This document shows positions 35,998-44,946 of a DNA stretch of 64,000 nucleotides, piece by piece. The position numbers and the translations under genes are program-made. Source of the DNA: Ruminococcus sp. UBA4240 (GTDB lineage: Bacteria > Bacillota > Clostridia > Oscillospirales > Ruminococcaceae); the NCBI GenBank assembly GCA_002395525.1, contig DGXE01000031.1, positions 10,004-74,003 of the forward strand. Reading direction: 5' to 3'. The notes under the pieces were generated by a model. The model was not told where the DNA came from, ran no database searches, and saw only the letters and a list, made by a program, of their open reading frames with translations. The first letter of the stretch is position 1, and every line of letters starts with the position of its first letter.

Positions 35998-36665
35998 TGC
36001 TCCTTGAATTAGATCACGTCACAAAGGAATACATAAGGGGCGGCAAAAAGTTCTTTGCCCTTAATGATGTGTGCTTTGGCATAGACAAGGGGGACTTTTA
36101 CACCATCATAGGCCGCTCAGGCAGCGGAAAGACTACGCTTCTGACGGTCGCAGCGGGTCTTGCGGCACCCGACAGTGGGGATGTTGTATTCAAGGGGAAG
36201 AAGTATTCCGAACTTTCCGACAGGGAGCTTTCGGCTATCAGGGGGAACGGTATAGGCTTTATCCCGCAGGGACTGGGGACTGTACCGGATCTTACGGTCA
36301 TAGACAATGTGCGCCTGCCCTCCTTTATCTACCCCGAAAAAGCCGATGATACAAGGGCGCTTGCCATACTGGAAAAGACGGGTATTGCGGATCTGGCACA
36401 AAGCTATCCCAATGAGCTTTCCGGCGGAGAGCTGAAGAGAGTGCTCATAGCCCGTGCCCTGTTCTCACAGCCTGAGATACTCATTGCCGATGAGCCTACT
36501 GCAGATCTTGACCGCCTGACCACAGAGGAGATAATGAAGCTGTTTTCCGAGCTTCGCCGTGACGGCACCGCCGTACTGCTGGTCACTCATGAGATGGACA
36601 CCATAGCATACGGTGACAAGGTCTTCACCTGCGAAAGCGGCAGGCTGACAGAAGGGAAACAATGA
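35997..36665 (+). CDS. ABC transporter ATPase, iron locus, second
   Basis: A 222-residue LolD/MacB-type ATPase. Walker A is GRSGSGKTTLL near residue 40, the Q-loop is GFIPQGLGTV, the signature is LSGGELKRVLIARAL and Walker B is ILIADEPTADLD. AGGGAGG lies 6 bases before the ATG at 35997. It is the last gene of the iron locus and is followed by a terminator. The overlap with the preceding permease shows that the two are translated together. Confidence 0.92.
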   Translation: MLLELDHVTKEYIRGGKKFFALNDVCFGIDKGDFYTIIGRSGSGKTTLLTVAAGLAAPDSGDVVFKGKKYSELSDRELSAIRGNGIGFIPQGLGTVPDLTVIDNVRLPSFIYPEKADDTRALAILEKTGIADLAQSYPNELSGGELKRVLIARALFSQPEILIADEPTADLDRLTTEEIMKLFSELRRDGTAVLLVTHEMDTIAYGDKVFTCESGRLTEGKQ

Positions 36666-36691
36666 TCTTCCTGTTTGAAATGCAAATGATA

Positions 36692-36732
36692 GACCTCCGA
36701 CTCACGTTCTCTGCGGGTCGGAGGTCATTTTC
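36692..36732 (+). terminator. Terminator of the iron locus
   Basis: GACCTCCGAC (36692-36701) pairs perfectly with GTCGGAGGTC (36717-36726), followed by ATTTTCT. Confidence 0.8.
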
Positions 36733-36811
36733 TGTACGGGATACTGTGTTGCTTTACAACAGGGGTTGGAAGGCTATTATACCCATGTAAAATCAAATTG
36801 ATAAATATGAC

Positions 36812-36840
36812 TTGTAAAATCCGGAAATATATGTTATAAT
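36812..36840 (+). promoter_or_regulatory. Promoter of the NUDIX gene
   Basis: TTGTAA (36812-36817), 17 bases and TATAAT (36835-36840), about 25 bases before the start codon. Confidence 0.75.
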
Positions 36841-36865
36841 GTTTTTTGTACCTGGAGGTGGAGCA

Positions 36866-37414
36866 ATGTATCTCAATGAAACTACAATAGAAAAGAATAC
36901 GGTGTTTGAAGGCCGTATCGTTACAGTGCGCTCTGACAAGGCACGCCTTGATGACGGAACAGTCGTGGGGCGGGAGCTTGTCATTCACCCGGGCGGTGTA
37001 TCAGTCGTCCCCCTTACGGATGAGGGGGAGGTCATTATGGTAAGGCAGTTCCGATATGCCTTCATGTGCCCGCTTCTGGAGATACCGGCAGGGAAGCTGG
37101 AACCGGGTGAAGACCCGGAAAAGGCAGTGCTAAGGGAGCTGTCCGAGGAGACAGGGGCGGCTTGCAGGGAGCTTATCTCCCTTGGGGTGTGTTACCCGTC
37201 TGTTGCGTATCTCACGGAGAAGATACATCTCTATCTTGCCAGAGGACTGGATTTCGGCACTGCTCACCCGGATGAGGGGGAATTTCTTGATGTGGAGCGC
37301 ATTCCTCTGGAAAAGGCTGTGGATATGGTGTTAAACGGTGAGATACCTGATGCCAAGACACAGATAGCCCTGCTCAAAACATGGCATCTTGTGACAGAAA
37401 AAGCCGCCCGATGA
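36866..37414 (+). CDS. NUDIX hydrolase, ADP-ribose pyrophosphatase-like
   Basis: A 182-residue cytosolic hydrolase. The NUDIX box is complete: GKLEPGEDPEKAVLRELSEE followed by TGA at about residues 77-99. The N-terminal strand pattern (VFEGRIVTVRSDKARLDDG) and the PGGVSVVPL segment resemble the NudF/YqkG branch, which splits ADP-ribose to AMP and ribose 5-phosphate. GGAGGTGGAG precedes the ATG. It stands alone with its own promoter. Its 3' end forms part of the terminator of the convergent spoVG gene. Confidence 0.9.
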   Translation: MYLNETTIEKNTVFEGRIVTVRSDKARLDDGTVVGRELVIHPGGVSVVPLTDEGEVIMVRQFRYAFMCPLLEIPAGKLEPGEDPEKAVLRELSEETGAACRELISLGVCYPSVAYLTEKIHLYLARGLDFGTAHPDEGEFLDVERIPLEKAVDMVLNGEIPDAKTQIALLKTWHLVTEKAAR

Positions 37415-37426
37415 GACATCGGGCGG
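37398..37426 (-). terminator. Terminator of spoVG
   Basis: CCGCCCGATG (37404-37413) pairs with CATCGGGCGG (37417-37426). On the minus strand it is followed by CTTTTTC, so it ends spoVG; the stem overlaps the last codons of the NUDIX gene. Confidence 0.85.
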
Positions 37427-37452
37427 TGAGCGGCAAGCTCATTGTTCATAGC

Positions 37453-37830
37453 TTAGTCGCTTATGGCTCCTGAAAATGTATCTCCCGCAATGGGCTCATC
37501 CGAAGGCTTAGGTTCTGCATCAGCAGGAAGCTCAGACTGATAGAGCCTTGCTGCCTCTTCCTCTGCCTGGATCATTTCAAGATGACGGGTATAGGCATCA
37601 AGGATCTGACCCTCAATGCTTGCACGGGCATCAGGTGAGATAGGATGGACTATATCCCTGAATGAGCCGTTCTCATCCCTTCTGCTGGGCATAGCCACAA
37701 ACAGTCTCGCATCGCCCTGAACCACCTTGATATCATGGATGGCAAGCTGATCGTCGATAGTGATGGATATTACAGCTCTCAATCTGCCATCGGGTATGAT
37801 CTTTCTGATCTTGATATCTGTTATTGTCAT
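37453..37830 (-). CDS. spoVG: SpoVG regulatory protein
   Basis: A 125-residue small nucleic-acid-binding regulator. The N-terminal 85 residues match SpoVG closely: TDIKIRKI, LRAVISITIDDQLAIHDIKV and FVAMPSRRDENGSFRDIVHP. The C-terminal 40 residues are an acidic low-complexity tail. In Firmicutes SpoVG affects septation, sporulation and capsule or virulence genes by binding DNA and RNA; the role here is inferred. It lies divergent from murC. Confidence 0.95.
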   Translation of the reverse strand: MTITDIKIRKIIPDGRLRAVISITIDDQLAIHDIKVVQGDARLFVAMPSRRDENGSFRDIVHPISPDARASIEGQILDAYTRHLEMIQAEEEAARLYQSELPADAEPKPSDEPIAGDTFSGAISD

Positions 37831-37950
37831 TTCTGATTCCTCCTTAGTGTTGACTTAGTGTCAGTCTGTACGTCACTCAAATCGTTATACTAATTATAAA
37901 CTATTTTTTATATAATACTCTTAAAATTCTCTTATTTTGAGGTGAAATTT

Positions 37951-39369
37951 TTGGTAACTTTTAATGAACATGAACATAACATCCTTGAAGGGAAAAAGCA
38001 TATCCATATGATGGGCATAGGCGGCAGTGGGATGTACCCTCTGGCTCAGATGCTCCATTCAAAAGGGTTTTATGTCACAGGCTCCGACAATAATCAGACA
38101 GAAACTGTGGAAGCTGTACGCAGTATGGGCATACAGGTCACCATAGGGCAGAAGGCGGAGAATATCCAAGGGGCGGATCTCATCGTATATACCACAGCCA
38201 TACTGTCAGACAATCCGGAGCTTGTAGCGGCAAAGGCAAGCGGCGTGCCCATGATAGAGAGGGCACAGCTTCTGGGACTTGTCACCTCATGGTTCAACAA
38301 TGCCGTATGCGTCAGCGGCACCCATGGCAAGACAACGGTCACATCAATGATAACCCAGATTTTAAAGGGGGCCGGAAAGGACATAAGTGCGTATATAGGC
38401 GGCAAGCTCCCCATAATAGGCGGCAGCGGCTGTATCGGCACATCGGATACCTTTGTCTGCGAGGCCTGTGAGTTTTGCGACCATTTCCTGCATCTGCACC
38501 CGGATATTGCACTTATCAACAATATCGATGCTGATCACCTTGACTATTTCGGCACACTGGACAGAATAATTGAGTCTTTCGTGAAGTTCGGGAATATGGC
38601 CGGGACTGTTCTTGCAAACGGCGATGATGCCAACACCCGCAAAGCTCTTGAGGGCATAGAAAAACCTGTTGTTACCTTCGGTCTTTCCCACGGCAATGAC
38701 TGGTATGCAGACAATATAGTCCACAGTGTGACCCCGGAGTTTGACATATTCCACAAGGGTGAGCATTTTGCCCATATACGCCTTGGAGTGTACGGGGAAC
38801 ACAATATCCCCAATGCTGTGGCAGCCTGTGCGGCAGCATATATGTCGGGTGCCACCTCCGGTGAGATCGAAGCAGGGCTTGAAAGCTTTACCGGTGCAAA
38901 GCGCCGTTTTGACAAGTACGGGGAGGTAAACGGCATAACTGTCTGTGATGATTACGGTCATCATCCCACCGAGCTTACAGTCACCCTCAATGCGGCGGTA
39001 AAGGCAGGCTACAGCAGCGTATGGCTCGTATTCCAGCCCTTTACCTTCTCACGCACGGCCATGCTCATAGATGAATTCGCCGAAGCTATGAAAATCCCCG
39101 ATCACTGCGTTATCACAGCTATCATGGGTTCCCGTGAGAAAAACACCTACGGCATATACGACAGGGACTTAGCGGCAAAGGTACCCGGAAGCATCTGCTT
39201 TGAGGAGCAGGATCACGACAAGAACTTCGAGCTGTGCGCACAATATGTGGCAGACAATGCCAAAAGCGGCGATCTGATACTGACTATGGGCTGCGGAGAT
39301 ATAAACAAATGCTCCTGGCTCATACTGGATAAGCTGAAAGAAAAATATGCCGTCACTTCCAACGGCTAA
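37951..39369 (+). CDS. murC: UDP-N-acetylmuramate--L-alanine ligase
   Basis: A 472-residue cytosolic Mur ligase that adds L-Ala to UDP-MurNAc. The N-terminal Rossmann motif is HMMGIGGSGMYPLAQML, the ATP site is VSGTHGKTTVTSMI near residue 115, and later motifs include NNIDADHLDYFG and YDDYGHHPTE-like VCDDYGHHPTE. The start is probably the TTG at 37951, since GAGGTG lies 6 bases upstream; a GTG at 37942 would place that site inside the coding region. The product follows MurI in cell-wall precursor synthesis. The next gene begins 11 bases downstream. Confidence 0.94.
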   Translation: MVTFNEHEHNILEGKKHIHMMGIGGSGMYPLAQMLHSKGFYVTGSDNNQTETVEAVRSMGIQVTIGQKAENIQGADLIVYTTAILSDNPELVAAKASGVPMIERAQLLGLVTSWFNNAVCVSGTHGKTTVTSMITQILKGAGKDISAYIGGKLPIIGGSGCIGTSDTFVCEACEFCDHFLHLHPDIALINNIDADHLDYFGTLDRIIESFVKFGNMAGTVLANGDDANTRKALEGIEKPVVTFGLSHGNDWYADNIVHSVTPEFDIFHKGEHFAHIRLGVYGEHNIPNAVAACAAAYMSGATSGEIEAGLESFTGAKRRFDKYGEVNGITVCDDYGHHPTELTVTLNAAVKAGYSSVWLVFQPFTFSRTAMLIDEFAEAMKIPDHCVITAIMGSREKNTYGIYDRDLAAKVPGSICFEEQDHDKNFELCAQYVADNAKSGDLILTMGCGDINKCSWLILDKLKEKYAVTSNG

Positions 39370-39380
39370 AGGAGGTCACA

Positions 39381-40400
39381 ATGTATTCATACCCATATGC
39401 GGCGGGTGCTGCATTCCCCATGCCCTCCACCCTTGAGGAAAGCAATATCAGAAAGCATTACAGAAATACCTTTCTTCTTGCCATTCTTCATTCATTTCTG
39501 GCGCTGATACTATCCCAGACCTTCTTTTATCTCATACCCGAGATAACCTCCTATTCCTACCGCTATGATGAAAACGATTACCCCATACTTGACTGGCAGT
39601 ACCTGATGATAGCCACCTTTACCCCTGCTGCTGCCTGCCTTATAGTTTTCCTGGTGGATAAGTGCATAAGCAAGGTAAAATTCTCCGAGTACTTTTCTGC
39701 CAAGAATATCCGGGGCAAGGATATAGGCGGAATGATACTCGTGCTTTGTGGGGCTTTTTCACTGGCTATGATAATACAGCTCGTAGTGATAAATGTCATG
39801 GGGCTTGCAGGGCTGTCTCCCGTATCCGAAATAATGACAAATGCCACGGAGGATGTTACCCCCGCCTATCTGGCAGTGGATATATTCACCAGCCTTATAG
39901 TCGCCCCTGTCTGCGAGGAGCTGATGTTCAGGGGCGTTATCCTGCGGCGAATGTCCCAGGTGAGCATGAGATTCGGCATTATCTTTTCGTCCGTTTGCTT
40001 CGGGCTGATGCACGGGAATATCCTGCAGGGGATATCCGGATTTATAGTGGGTCTGGTGCTTGCATATGCAGACATCAAGTGCGGATCGGTCATCCCCTCT
40101 ATCATAGGGCATATGTTCCTCAATTCCTGGTCATGTATTAATGCGCTGGTAAGCTACTTTACCGATGAGGACACCGCTGATATGGTATGGCTTGCAGTGA
40201 TAGCGGTACTGGGTCTTGTGGGGCTCATCTCCATACTCGTGCTTGTGCGTTCAAGAAAGATCCGCCTGCCTGAATACAATGAATACCATAAGAAGCGCTC
40301 CTTCAGACTTGCGGCAAAGTGTGTATCATTCTGGATCCTGATGATCATATATGCGTTTGATGTCATTTCCGCATTCAGCGAGGTATCTGAAAAAACATGA
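39381..40400 (+). CDS. CPBP-family intramembrane metalloprotease
   Basis: A 339-residue protein with about eight TM helices. The CPBP (Abi/CAAX protease-like) motifs are present: CEELMFRG near residue 180, FGLMHGN with a conserved His, and IIGHMFLNSW with the third motif. Family members cleave or modify prenylated or membrane proteins, or protect against bacteriocins. AGGAGG precedes the ATG, and it follows murC by 11 bases, so the two are probably cotranscribed. Substrate unknown. Confidence 0.88.
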   Translation: MYSYPYAAGAAFPMPSTLEESNIRKHYRNTFLLAILHSFLALILSQTFFYLIPEITSYSYRYDENDYPILDWQYLMIATFTPAAACLIVFLVDKCISKVKFSEYFSAKNIRGKDIGGMILVLCGAFSLAMIIQLVVINVMGLAGLSPVSEIMTNATEDVTPAYLAVDIFTSLIVAPVCEELMFRGVILRRMSQVSMRFGIIFSSVCFGLMHGNILQGISGFIVGLVLAYADIKCGSVIPSIIGHMFLNSWSCINALVSYFTDEDTADMVWLAVIAVLGLVGLISILVLVRSRKIRLPEYNEYHKKRSFRLAAKCVSFWILMIIYAFDVISAFSEVSEKT

Positions 40401-40412
40401 CCGCAAAGCGAC

Positions 40413-40441
40413 TTGACAAACCGTATCAGATATGGTATAAT
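40413..40441 (+). promoter_or_regulatory. Promoter of aspS
   Basis: TTGACA (40413-40418), 17 bases and TATAAT (40436-40441): a fully consensus sigma-A promoter about 65 bases before the start codon. Confidence 0.85.
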
Positions 40442-40507
40442 CCAATATGTTTGTGAATGCGGTGCAAGGCACCGGCATTATGTATTCTTTCGGTATGAGG
40501 CGATAAT

Positions 40508-41824
40508 ATGATAACAGTAAATGGGAATACCCTAAAGGAAGAGTTTGACCTTGATGCGGCAAAAAACAGCATCGGGAAGGAAATTTCCGTAAGTGCCACA
40601 GTACACAAGGTAAACGACATGGGAGCCTTTTCCTTTATACATCTGCGTACAGCAAGGTATGTGATACAGACAGTCTATGACCCTCAGAGCTGTCAGGGCA
40701 GTGCAGAGGGCATAAAAGAGGGCTGCTTTGTAAGCGTGACAGGCATAGTGCGTGAGGAGGAGCGCTCCAAGAACGGCATAGAGCTCGCCCTTACCTCCAT
40801 CAAGCTCCTGCACAAGCCCGGATACGACTATCCTCTCCATGTCAGCAAGTGGAAGCTGGGCTGCAGCCTTGACATCAACCTTGATAACAGGGGAGTGGCA
40901 CTCAGGAATCCCGCCCAGAGAGCAGTTTTCAAATTCCAGGAGGGCGTGGTATCCGCATTCCGCCAGTTCATGCTGGACAACAGGTTTACAGAGATACATT
41001 CTCCCAAGATAGTGGCACAGGGAGCAGAGGGCGGCGCCAATATATTCCGTCTGGAATACTTCGAGAAGGATGCTTTCCTCAACCAGTCACCCCAGTTCTA
41101 CAAGCAGGCTATGGTGGCAGTGTTTGACAGGGTGTTTGAGATAGCACCTGTTTACCGTGCTGAAAAGCATTCCACTTCAAGGCATCTCAACGAGTACATC
41201 GGTCTTGACTTTGAGATGGGCTTTATAGACAGTATGTACGATGTAATGGACATGGAGACCGCCATGCTCAGGTACATGATGCAGTATCTCAAGGACAACT
41301 ATGCCCAGGAGATAAAGATGCTGAATGCTGATATACCCGAAATAGGGGAGATACCCTGCATCAAGTTCGAGGATGCAGTTTCCCTCATAAAGGGCAGCAA
41401 GGCAAAGAACAAGTTCGACCTGGAGCCAGAGGATGAGGTGTTCCTGTGCGACTGGGCAAAGAAAGAGTACGGGACGGAATTCATATTCGTCACCAACTTC
41501 CCCTCATCAAAGCCTCCCTTCTATGCTATGGACGACAAGGAAGACCCCAGAACTGCCTGCAAGTTCGACCTGCTTTTCAGAGGGCTTGAGATCACCACAG
41601 GCGGTCAGCGTATCCACGACTATGAAGAACAGCTGGAGAAGATGAAGAGACAGGGGCTTGATCCCGATGACTTCAAGTGCTATCTTGATTCCCACAAGTA
41701 CGGGCTTCCTCCCCACGGCGGTCTTGGAATTGGGCTTGAGCGCCTTGTTATGAAGCTGCTGGGGCTGCAGAACGTCCGTGAGGCTTCGCTCTTCCCCAGA
41801 GATATAACAAGACTTCTTCCGTAA
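40508..41824 (+). CDS. aspS: Aspartyl-tRNA synthetase, archaeal-type (likely non-discriminating)
   Basis: A 438-residue class IIb synthetase. The N-terminal OB fold (about 1-105) has SVSATVHKVNDMGAFSFIHL. Motif 2 is EIAPVYRAEKHSTSRHLNEY and motif 3 is GLPPHGGLGIGLERLVMKLL. The short length and lack of the bacterial GAD insert show the archaeal type, which often charges both tRNA-Asp and tRNA-Asn, the latter then amidated by GatCAB. A standard aspS may exist elsewhere. It has its own promoter and terminator. Confidence 0.93.
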   Translation: MITVNGNTLKEEFDLDAAKNSIGKEISVSATVHKVNDMGAFSFIHLRTARYVIQTVYDPQSCQGSAEGIKEGCFVSVTGIVREEERSKNGIELALTSIKLLHKPGYDYPLHVSKWKLGCSLDINLDNRGVALRNPAQRAVFKFQEGVVSAFRQFMLDNRFTEIHSPKIVAQGAEGGANIFRLEYFEKDAFLNQSPQFYKQAMVAVFDRVFEIAPVYRAEKHSTSRHLNEYIGLDFEMGFIDSMYDVMDMETAMLRYMMQYLKDNYAQEIKMLNADIPEIGEIPCIKFEDAVSLIKGSKAKNKFDLEPEDEVFLCDWAKKEYGTEFIFVTNFPSSKPPFYAMDDKEDPRTACKFDLLFRGLEITTGGQRIHDYEEQLEKMKRQGLDPDDFKCYLDSHKYGLPPHGGLGIGLERLVMKLLGLQNVREASLFPRDITRLLP

Positions 41825-41839
41825 CAGACACAGAATGTA

Positions 41840-41868
41840 TTCCCGGCTGCACTGGCCGGGAATTTTTT
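41840..41868 (+). terminator. Terminator of aspS
   Basis: TTCCCGGC (41840-41847) pairs with GCCGGGAA (41855-41862), followed directly by TTTTTT. Confidence 0.85.
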
Positions 41869-41994
41869 CATCAGGACAAGGGCTCTCCTTTCTGTTTTTG
41901 TGCGAGTGTCCGTTTCTAATGCCTTTATAGATACAAAATTGATATACTATTCTTGTTAAAAACATACAAATTTACTGCCAACATTCTATTGCTG

Positions 41995-42023
41995 TTGACA
42001 TTTTATTAAAAATATGATAAAAT
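41995..42023 (+). promoter_or_regulatory. Promoter of the hydrogenase-like gene
   Basis: TTGACA (41995-42000), 17 bases and TAAAAT (42018-42023). Transcription from it would begin near 42030, which rules out the in-frame ATG at 42025 as the start. Confidence 0.75.
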
Positions 42024-42081
42024 AATGAAGGATTATGATAAGGTGCATCCTTATCCATATTACTTCATGGGGGATTGTTGT

Positions 42082-43704
42082 ATGAACTATGATCTGATTG
42101 AGGTCAATACAGACAGGTGTACGGGATGCCGTGACTGTGTTTCCGTCTGTCCTTCACCTCTGGCAAATATCGTCAGGACGCTTGATGACGGGCGCAAGGT
42201 CATCACCATAGATCAGGACAAATGCCTTGCCTGCGGTGAATGTGTCCGTGCCTGCAAGGAGGGCGGCCGTGATTACAACGACGATACCGACAGGTTCTTC
42301 AAGGATCTGGGGGACAGGCGCATTGTTATAGTAGTTCATCCTGCTGTAAGGGCAGCCTTCGGCATAAAGTGGCAGGCAGTGCTCAGGTGGTTCAAGCAGA
42401 ACGGTGCTGACGGCATATACGACGGTGCATTCGGCGCTGATATCTGCACATGGAGCTATTGCCGCCAGATGAATGACGGCAGCCTTAAAAAGACCATAGC
42501 CCCCATATGTCCCGCCATAGAGCGGTATATGGAGCTGTATCACCCCGAAAGCATGGGCAGTGTTGCGCCTATCCACAGCCAGTATTCCTCAGAGGCTGTA
42601 TATGTAAGGGATTATGTAAAGAAAAACTATGCGGTAGCGGCGCTGAGCCCCTGTCCCGCTATGAAGCTGGAATTTGAGAAAACTGCCCATGTGGAATACA
42701 ATGTCACCTTAAAGCGGCTAAAGGATCATTTCAAAGCCACACGGACAGAATTCCGCAACATCAGCTACGAGGGTGTGCGCTACGATTTTGACGATATGTC
42801 CCAGGGGCTGCTGGGCAATCTGCAGAGCCTTCCCGACGGCTTTGCCAAGTGCATCAACGTAAACAGCCCCAACACTGTTGTACTCAACACTGACGGTGCA
42901 GACAGGGTGTACAAGGAGCTTGACGAGTTTCTCTCCACAGAGGGGGATGCACGCCCCGACATATTCGCAGGCCTTTCCTGCAAGGGAGGATGTCCATTTG
43001 GCATTGGCTGCTGGGAGGATGACGACGTAAGCACCCTTGAATTCAAGTACATCTACAAGCAGACAGAGATAGATGCAAGAGCACGCCGCAAGGTAGGCTT
43101 AAACGGCACTGATAAGCAGTTCAAGCTCTTTGAGGACAGGATAAACCCCAAGAGCCTTGTACGCAAATACGAGGACATTCCCGAAGCACCCACCAAGGAG
43201 CGCCTTAAGGAGGTAAGGGATGACCTGGTTGCATTCTTCAAGGAAAAGGAAGCATCAGCGCCTGATGCCAAGGCACCTGCTTCCCAGGCTCCGGCTGCTG
43301 TCCCTGCTCACGGAGCCCATGATCCGGCGGTAACGCAGGGCGCTGTGGTGATAAAGAAGACCACAGACGAGCTTATAGCAGCAATTGACAGCCTGCGGCA
43401 GGATGTGGCGACTATTTCTGCCTCCAATAAGCAGATAACCTCAATGGCGGACATAATCCACAGTATGCTCACAAAGATACACGGCTTCTGCGATTCCAGC
43501 GATATTATAGATGCCCAGACCTTGCCCAGCATTACAGCCGCCCTTGAAAAGGTGCAGACTGCCCTTGCCACACTGGAGGCAAATATCGCTGACAACGGTA
43601 GCACAACGGAAGAAGCTGACACCGCAGTTGCAAAGCTCACAGAATATTCAGGCAGGATCACAGAGTCCGTAAATTCCATGATCCTTGCCATCGTTGGTAA
43701 ATAG
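42082..43704 (+). CDS. Putative sensory FeFe-hydrogenase-like protein
   Basis: A 540-residue protein. Residues 10-60 hold two 4Fe-4S sites (CTGCRDCVSVCP and CLACGECVRAC). The H-cluster domain spans about 80-345. The L1 motif reads APICPAI (Cys143), so the proton-relay Cys of the usual TSCCP is Ile. L2 reads SPCPAMK (Cys191), and L3 SCKGGCPFGIGC (Cys300, Cys304). Such changes mark the sensory groups of FeFe-hydrogenases (HydS). An Ala/Pro linker (about 400-425) and a helical, coiled-coil-like C-terminus replace the PAS domain common in HydS. The start at 42082 has GGGGGA 7 bases upstream. H2 sensing is inferred. Confidence 0.8.
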   Translation: MNYDLIEVNTDRCTGCRDCVSVCPSPLANIVRTLDDGRKVITIDQDKCLACGECVRACKEGGRDYNDDTDRFFKDLGDRRIVIVVHPAVRAAFGIKWQAVLRWFKQNGADGIYDGAFGADICTWSYCRQMNDGSLKKTIAPICPAIERYMELYHPESMGSVAPIHSQYSSEAVYVRDYVKKNYAVAALSPCPAMKLEFEKTAHVEYNVTLKRLKDHFKATRTEFRNISYEGVRYDFDDMSQGLLGNLQSLPDGFAKCINVNSPNTVVLNTDGADRVYKELDEFLSTEGDARPDIFAGLSCKGGCPFGIGCWEDDDVSTLEFKYIYKQTEIDARARRKVGLNGTDKQFKLFEDRINPKSLVRKYEDIPEAPTKERLKEVRDDLVAFFKEKEASAPDAKAPASQAPAAVPAHGAHDPAVTQGAVVIKKTTDELIAAIDSLRQDVATISASNKQITSMADIIHSMLTKIHGFCDSSDIIDAQTLPSITAALEKVQTALATLEANIADNGSTTEEADTAVAKLTEYSGRITESVNSMILAIVGK

Positions 43705-43722
43705 GCCCACAGGCTATACATA

Positions 43723-43756
43723 AAAACAGCAAACTGTCAAGGCAGTTTGCTGTTTT
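43723..43756 (+). terminator. Terminator of the hydrogenase-like gene
   Basis: AAAACAGCAAACTG (43723-43736) pairs perfectly with CAGTTTGCTGTTTT (43743-43756), ending in TTTT. Confidence 0.85.
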
Positions 43757-43772
43757 GGATAAAGGATGTATC

Positions 43773-44888
43773 ATGGATAGAATAACACTCTCATGTCCCT
43801 GCCATTTCGGCACGGAGAGAACTCTTAAATTTGAAGCTGCACGTCAGGGATTTGAAAACATCACTGCCACAGATGGGCGCATCACCTTTGAGGGGGATAT
43901 GTCCGCCATAGCAAGGGCAAATATCTGCCTTGCCACTGCGGAAAGGGTGCAGATACTCTTAGGCTCATTCAGGGCTGTGACATTTGACGATCTGTTTGAG
44001 GGAGTAAAGGCACTGCCACTCGAACGGTTCATCGGAAAGGATGATGCCTTCCCGGTGACGGGACATTCCCTGTCCTCAAAGCTGACAAGCATTCCCGCCT
44101 GCCAGTCGATCATAAAAAAAGCCGCAGTTGAAAGGCTCTCCTCCAGATACCATGTGAACTGGTTTGAAGAAAGCGGAGCCCTCCACAGGATTCAGTTCAA
44201 TCTGATAAAGGACATATGCACGGTGTATATAGATACATCGGGGGAGGGGCTCCACAAGAGGGGATACCGCCGCAGCTCAAATGCCGCCCCCATAAGGGAG
44301 ACACTTGCTGCCGGGATAGCAGATATTGCCATGGTAAGGCGTGACAGCATCGTATACGATCCCTTCTGCGGCAGCGGCACCATACTGATAGAATCTGCAC
44401 TTAAAGCGCTGAACATCGCCCCGGGTCTCAAAAGGCGCTTTGCGGCTGAAAGCTGGGCTCAGATACCGAAGGAGATATGGCGCAGTGAGAGAGAGCGGGC
44501 TATATCCCTTGTAACTAAGGATACAGGCTTTCACGCCTATGGCAGTGATATCGACAGTGAATGTGTCGCCCTTGCCATGGAGAATGCCCGCAAGGCGGGA
44601 GTTGAAAAGTATATAACCGTTAAAAAGGCGGATATAAAGGACTTTGTAAATGCAGAAGGGACATCTGTCATATGCAATCCCCCCTACGGTGAGAGAATGC
44701 TTGAACAGCAGGAGGCACGCAGGATATATACTGTTATGGGGAAGGTATTCTGCGCCGACAGGGAGCACCCCTGTGCTATAATTACTCCGGATGAGGAATT
44801 TGAAGACCTTTTCGGCAAAAAGGCGGACAAGGTGAGAAAGCTGTACAACGGCATGATAAAATGTGGACTGTATTCATACTTCCGCTGA
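43773..44888 (+). CDS. THUMP-domain class I RNA methyltransferase (RlmL/YpsC-like)
   Basis: A 371-residue SAM-dependent methyltransferase. An N-terminal THUMP region (about 45-155) binds RNA. The methyltransferase domain has YDPFCGSGTILIESAL (SAM site) and the catalytic ICNPPYGERM motif for N2-guanine methylation. Relatives methylate 23S rRNA guanosine. AAAGGATG precedes the ATG, just after the preceding terminator, so the promoter is not evident; read-through of that terminator or a promoter inside it is possible. Confidence 0.9.
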   Translation: MDRITLSCPCHFGTERTLKFEAARQGFENITATDGRITFEGDMSAIARANICLATAERVQILLGSFRAVTFDDLFEGVKALPLERFIGKDDAFPVTGHSLSSKLTSIPACQSIIKKAAVERLSSRYHVNWFEESGALHRIQFNLIKDICTVYIDTSGEGLHKRGYRRSSNAAPIRETLAAGIADIAMVRRDSIVYDPFCGSGTILIESALKALNIAPGLKRRFAAESWAQIPKEIWRSERERAISLVTKDTGFHAYGSDIDSECVALAMENARKAGVEKYITVKKADIKDFVNAEGTSVICNPPYGERMLEQQEARRIYTVMGKVFCADREHPCAIITPDEEFEDLFGKKADKVRKLYNGMIKCGLYSYFR

Positions 44889-44896
44889 CAGGATGC

Positions 44897-44925
44897 AAAA
44901 ACCCCCGGAGCGGCTGCTCCGGGGG
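44897..44925 (-). terminator. Terminator of fba
   Basis: CCCCCGGAGC (44902-44911) pairs perfectly with GCTCCGGGGG (44916-44925). On the minus strand TTTTT follows, so it ends fba; it may also end the convergent methyltransferase gene. Confidence 0.85.
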
Positions 44926-44946
44926 CTCGATGTTTGTGTGTATGAC

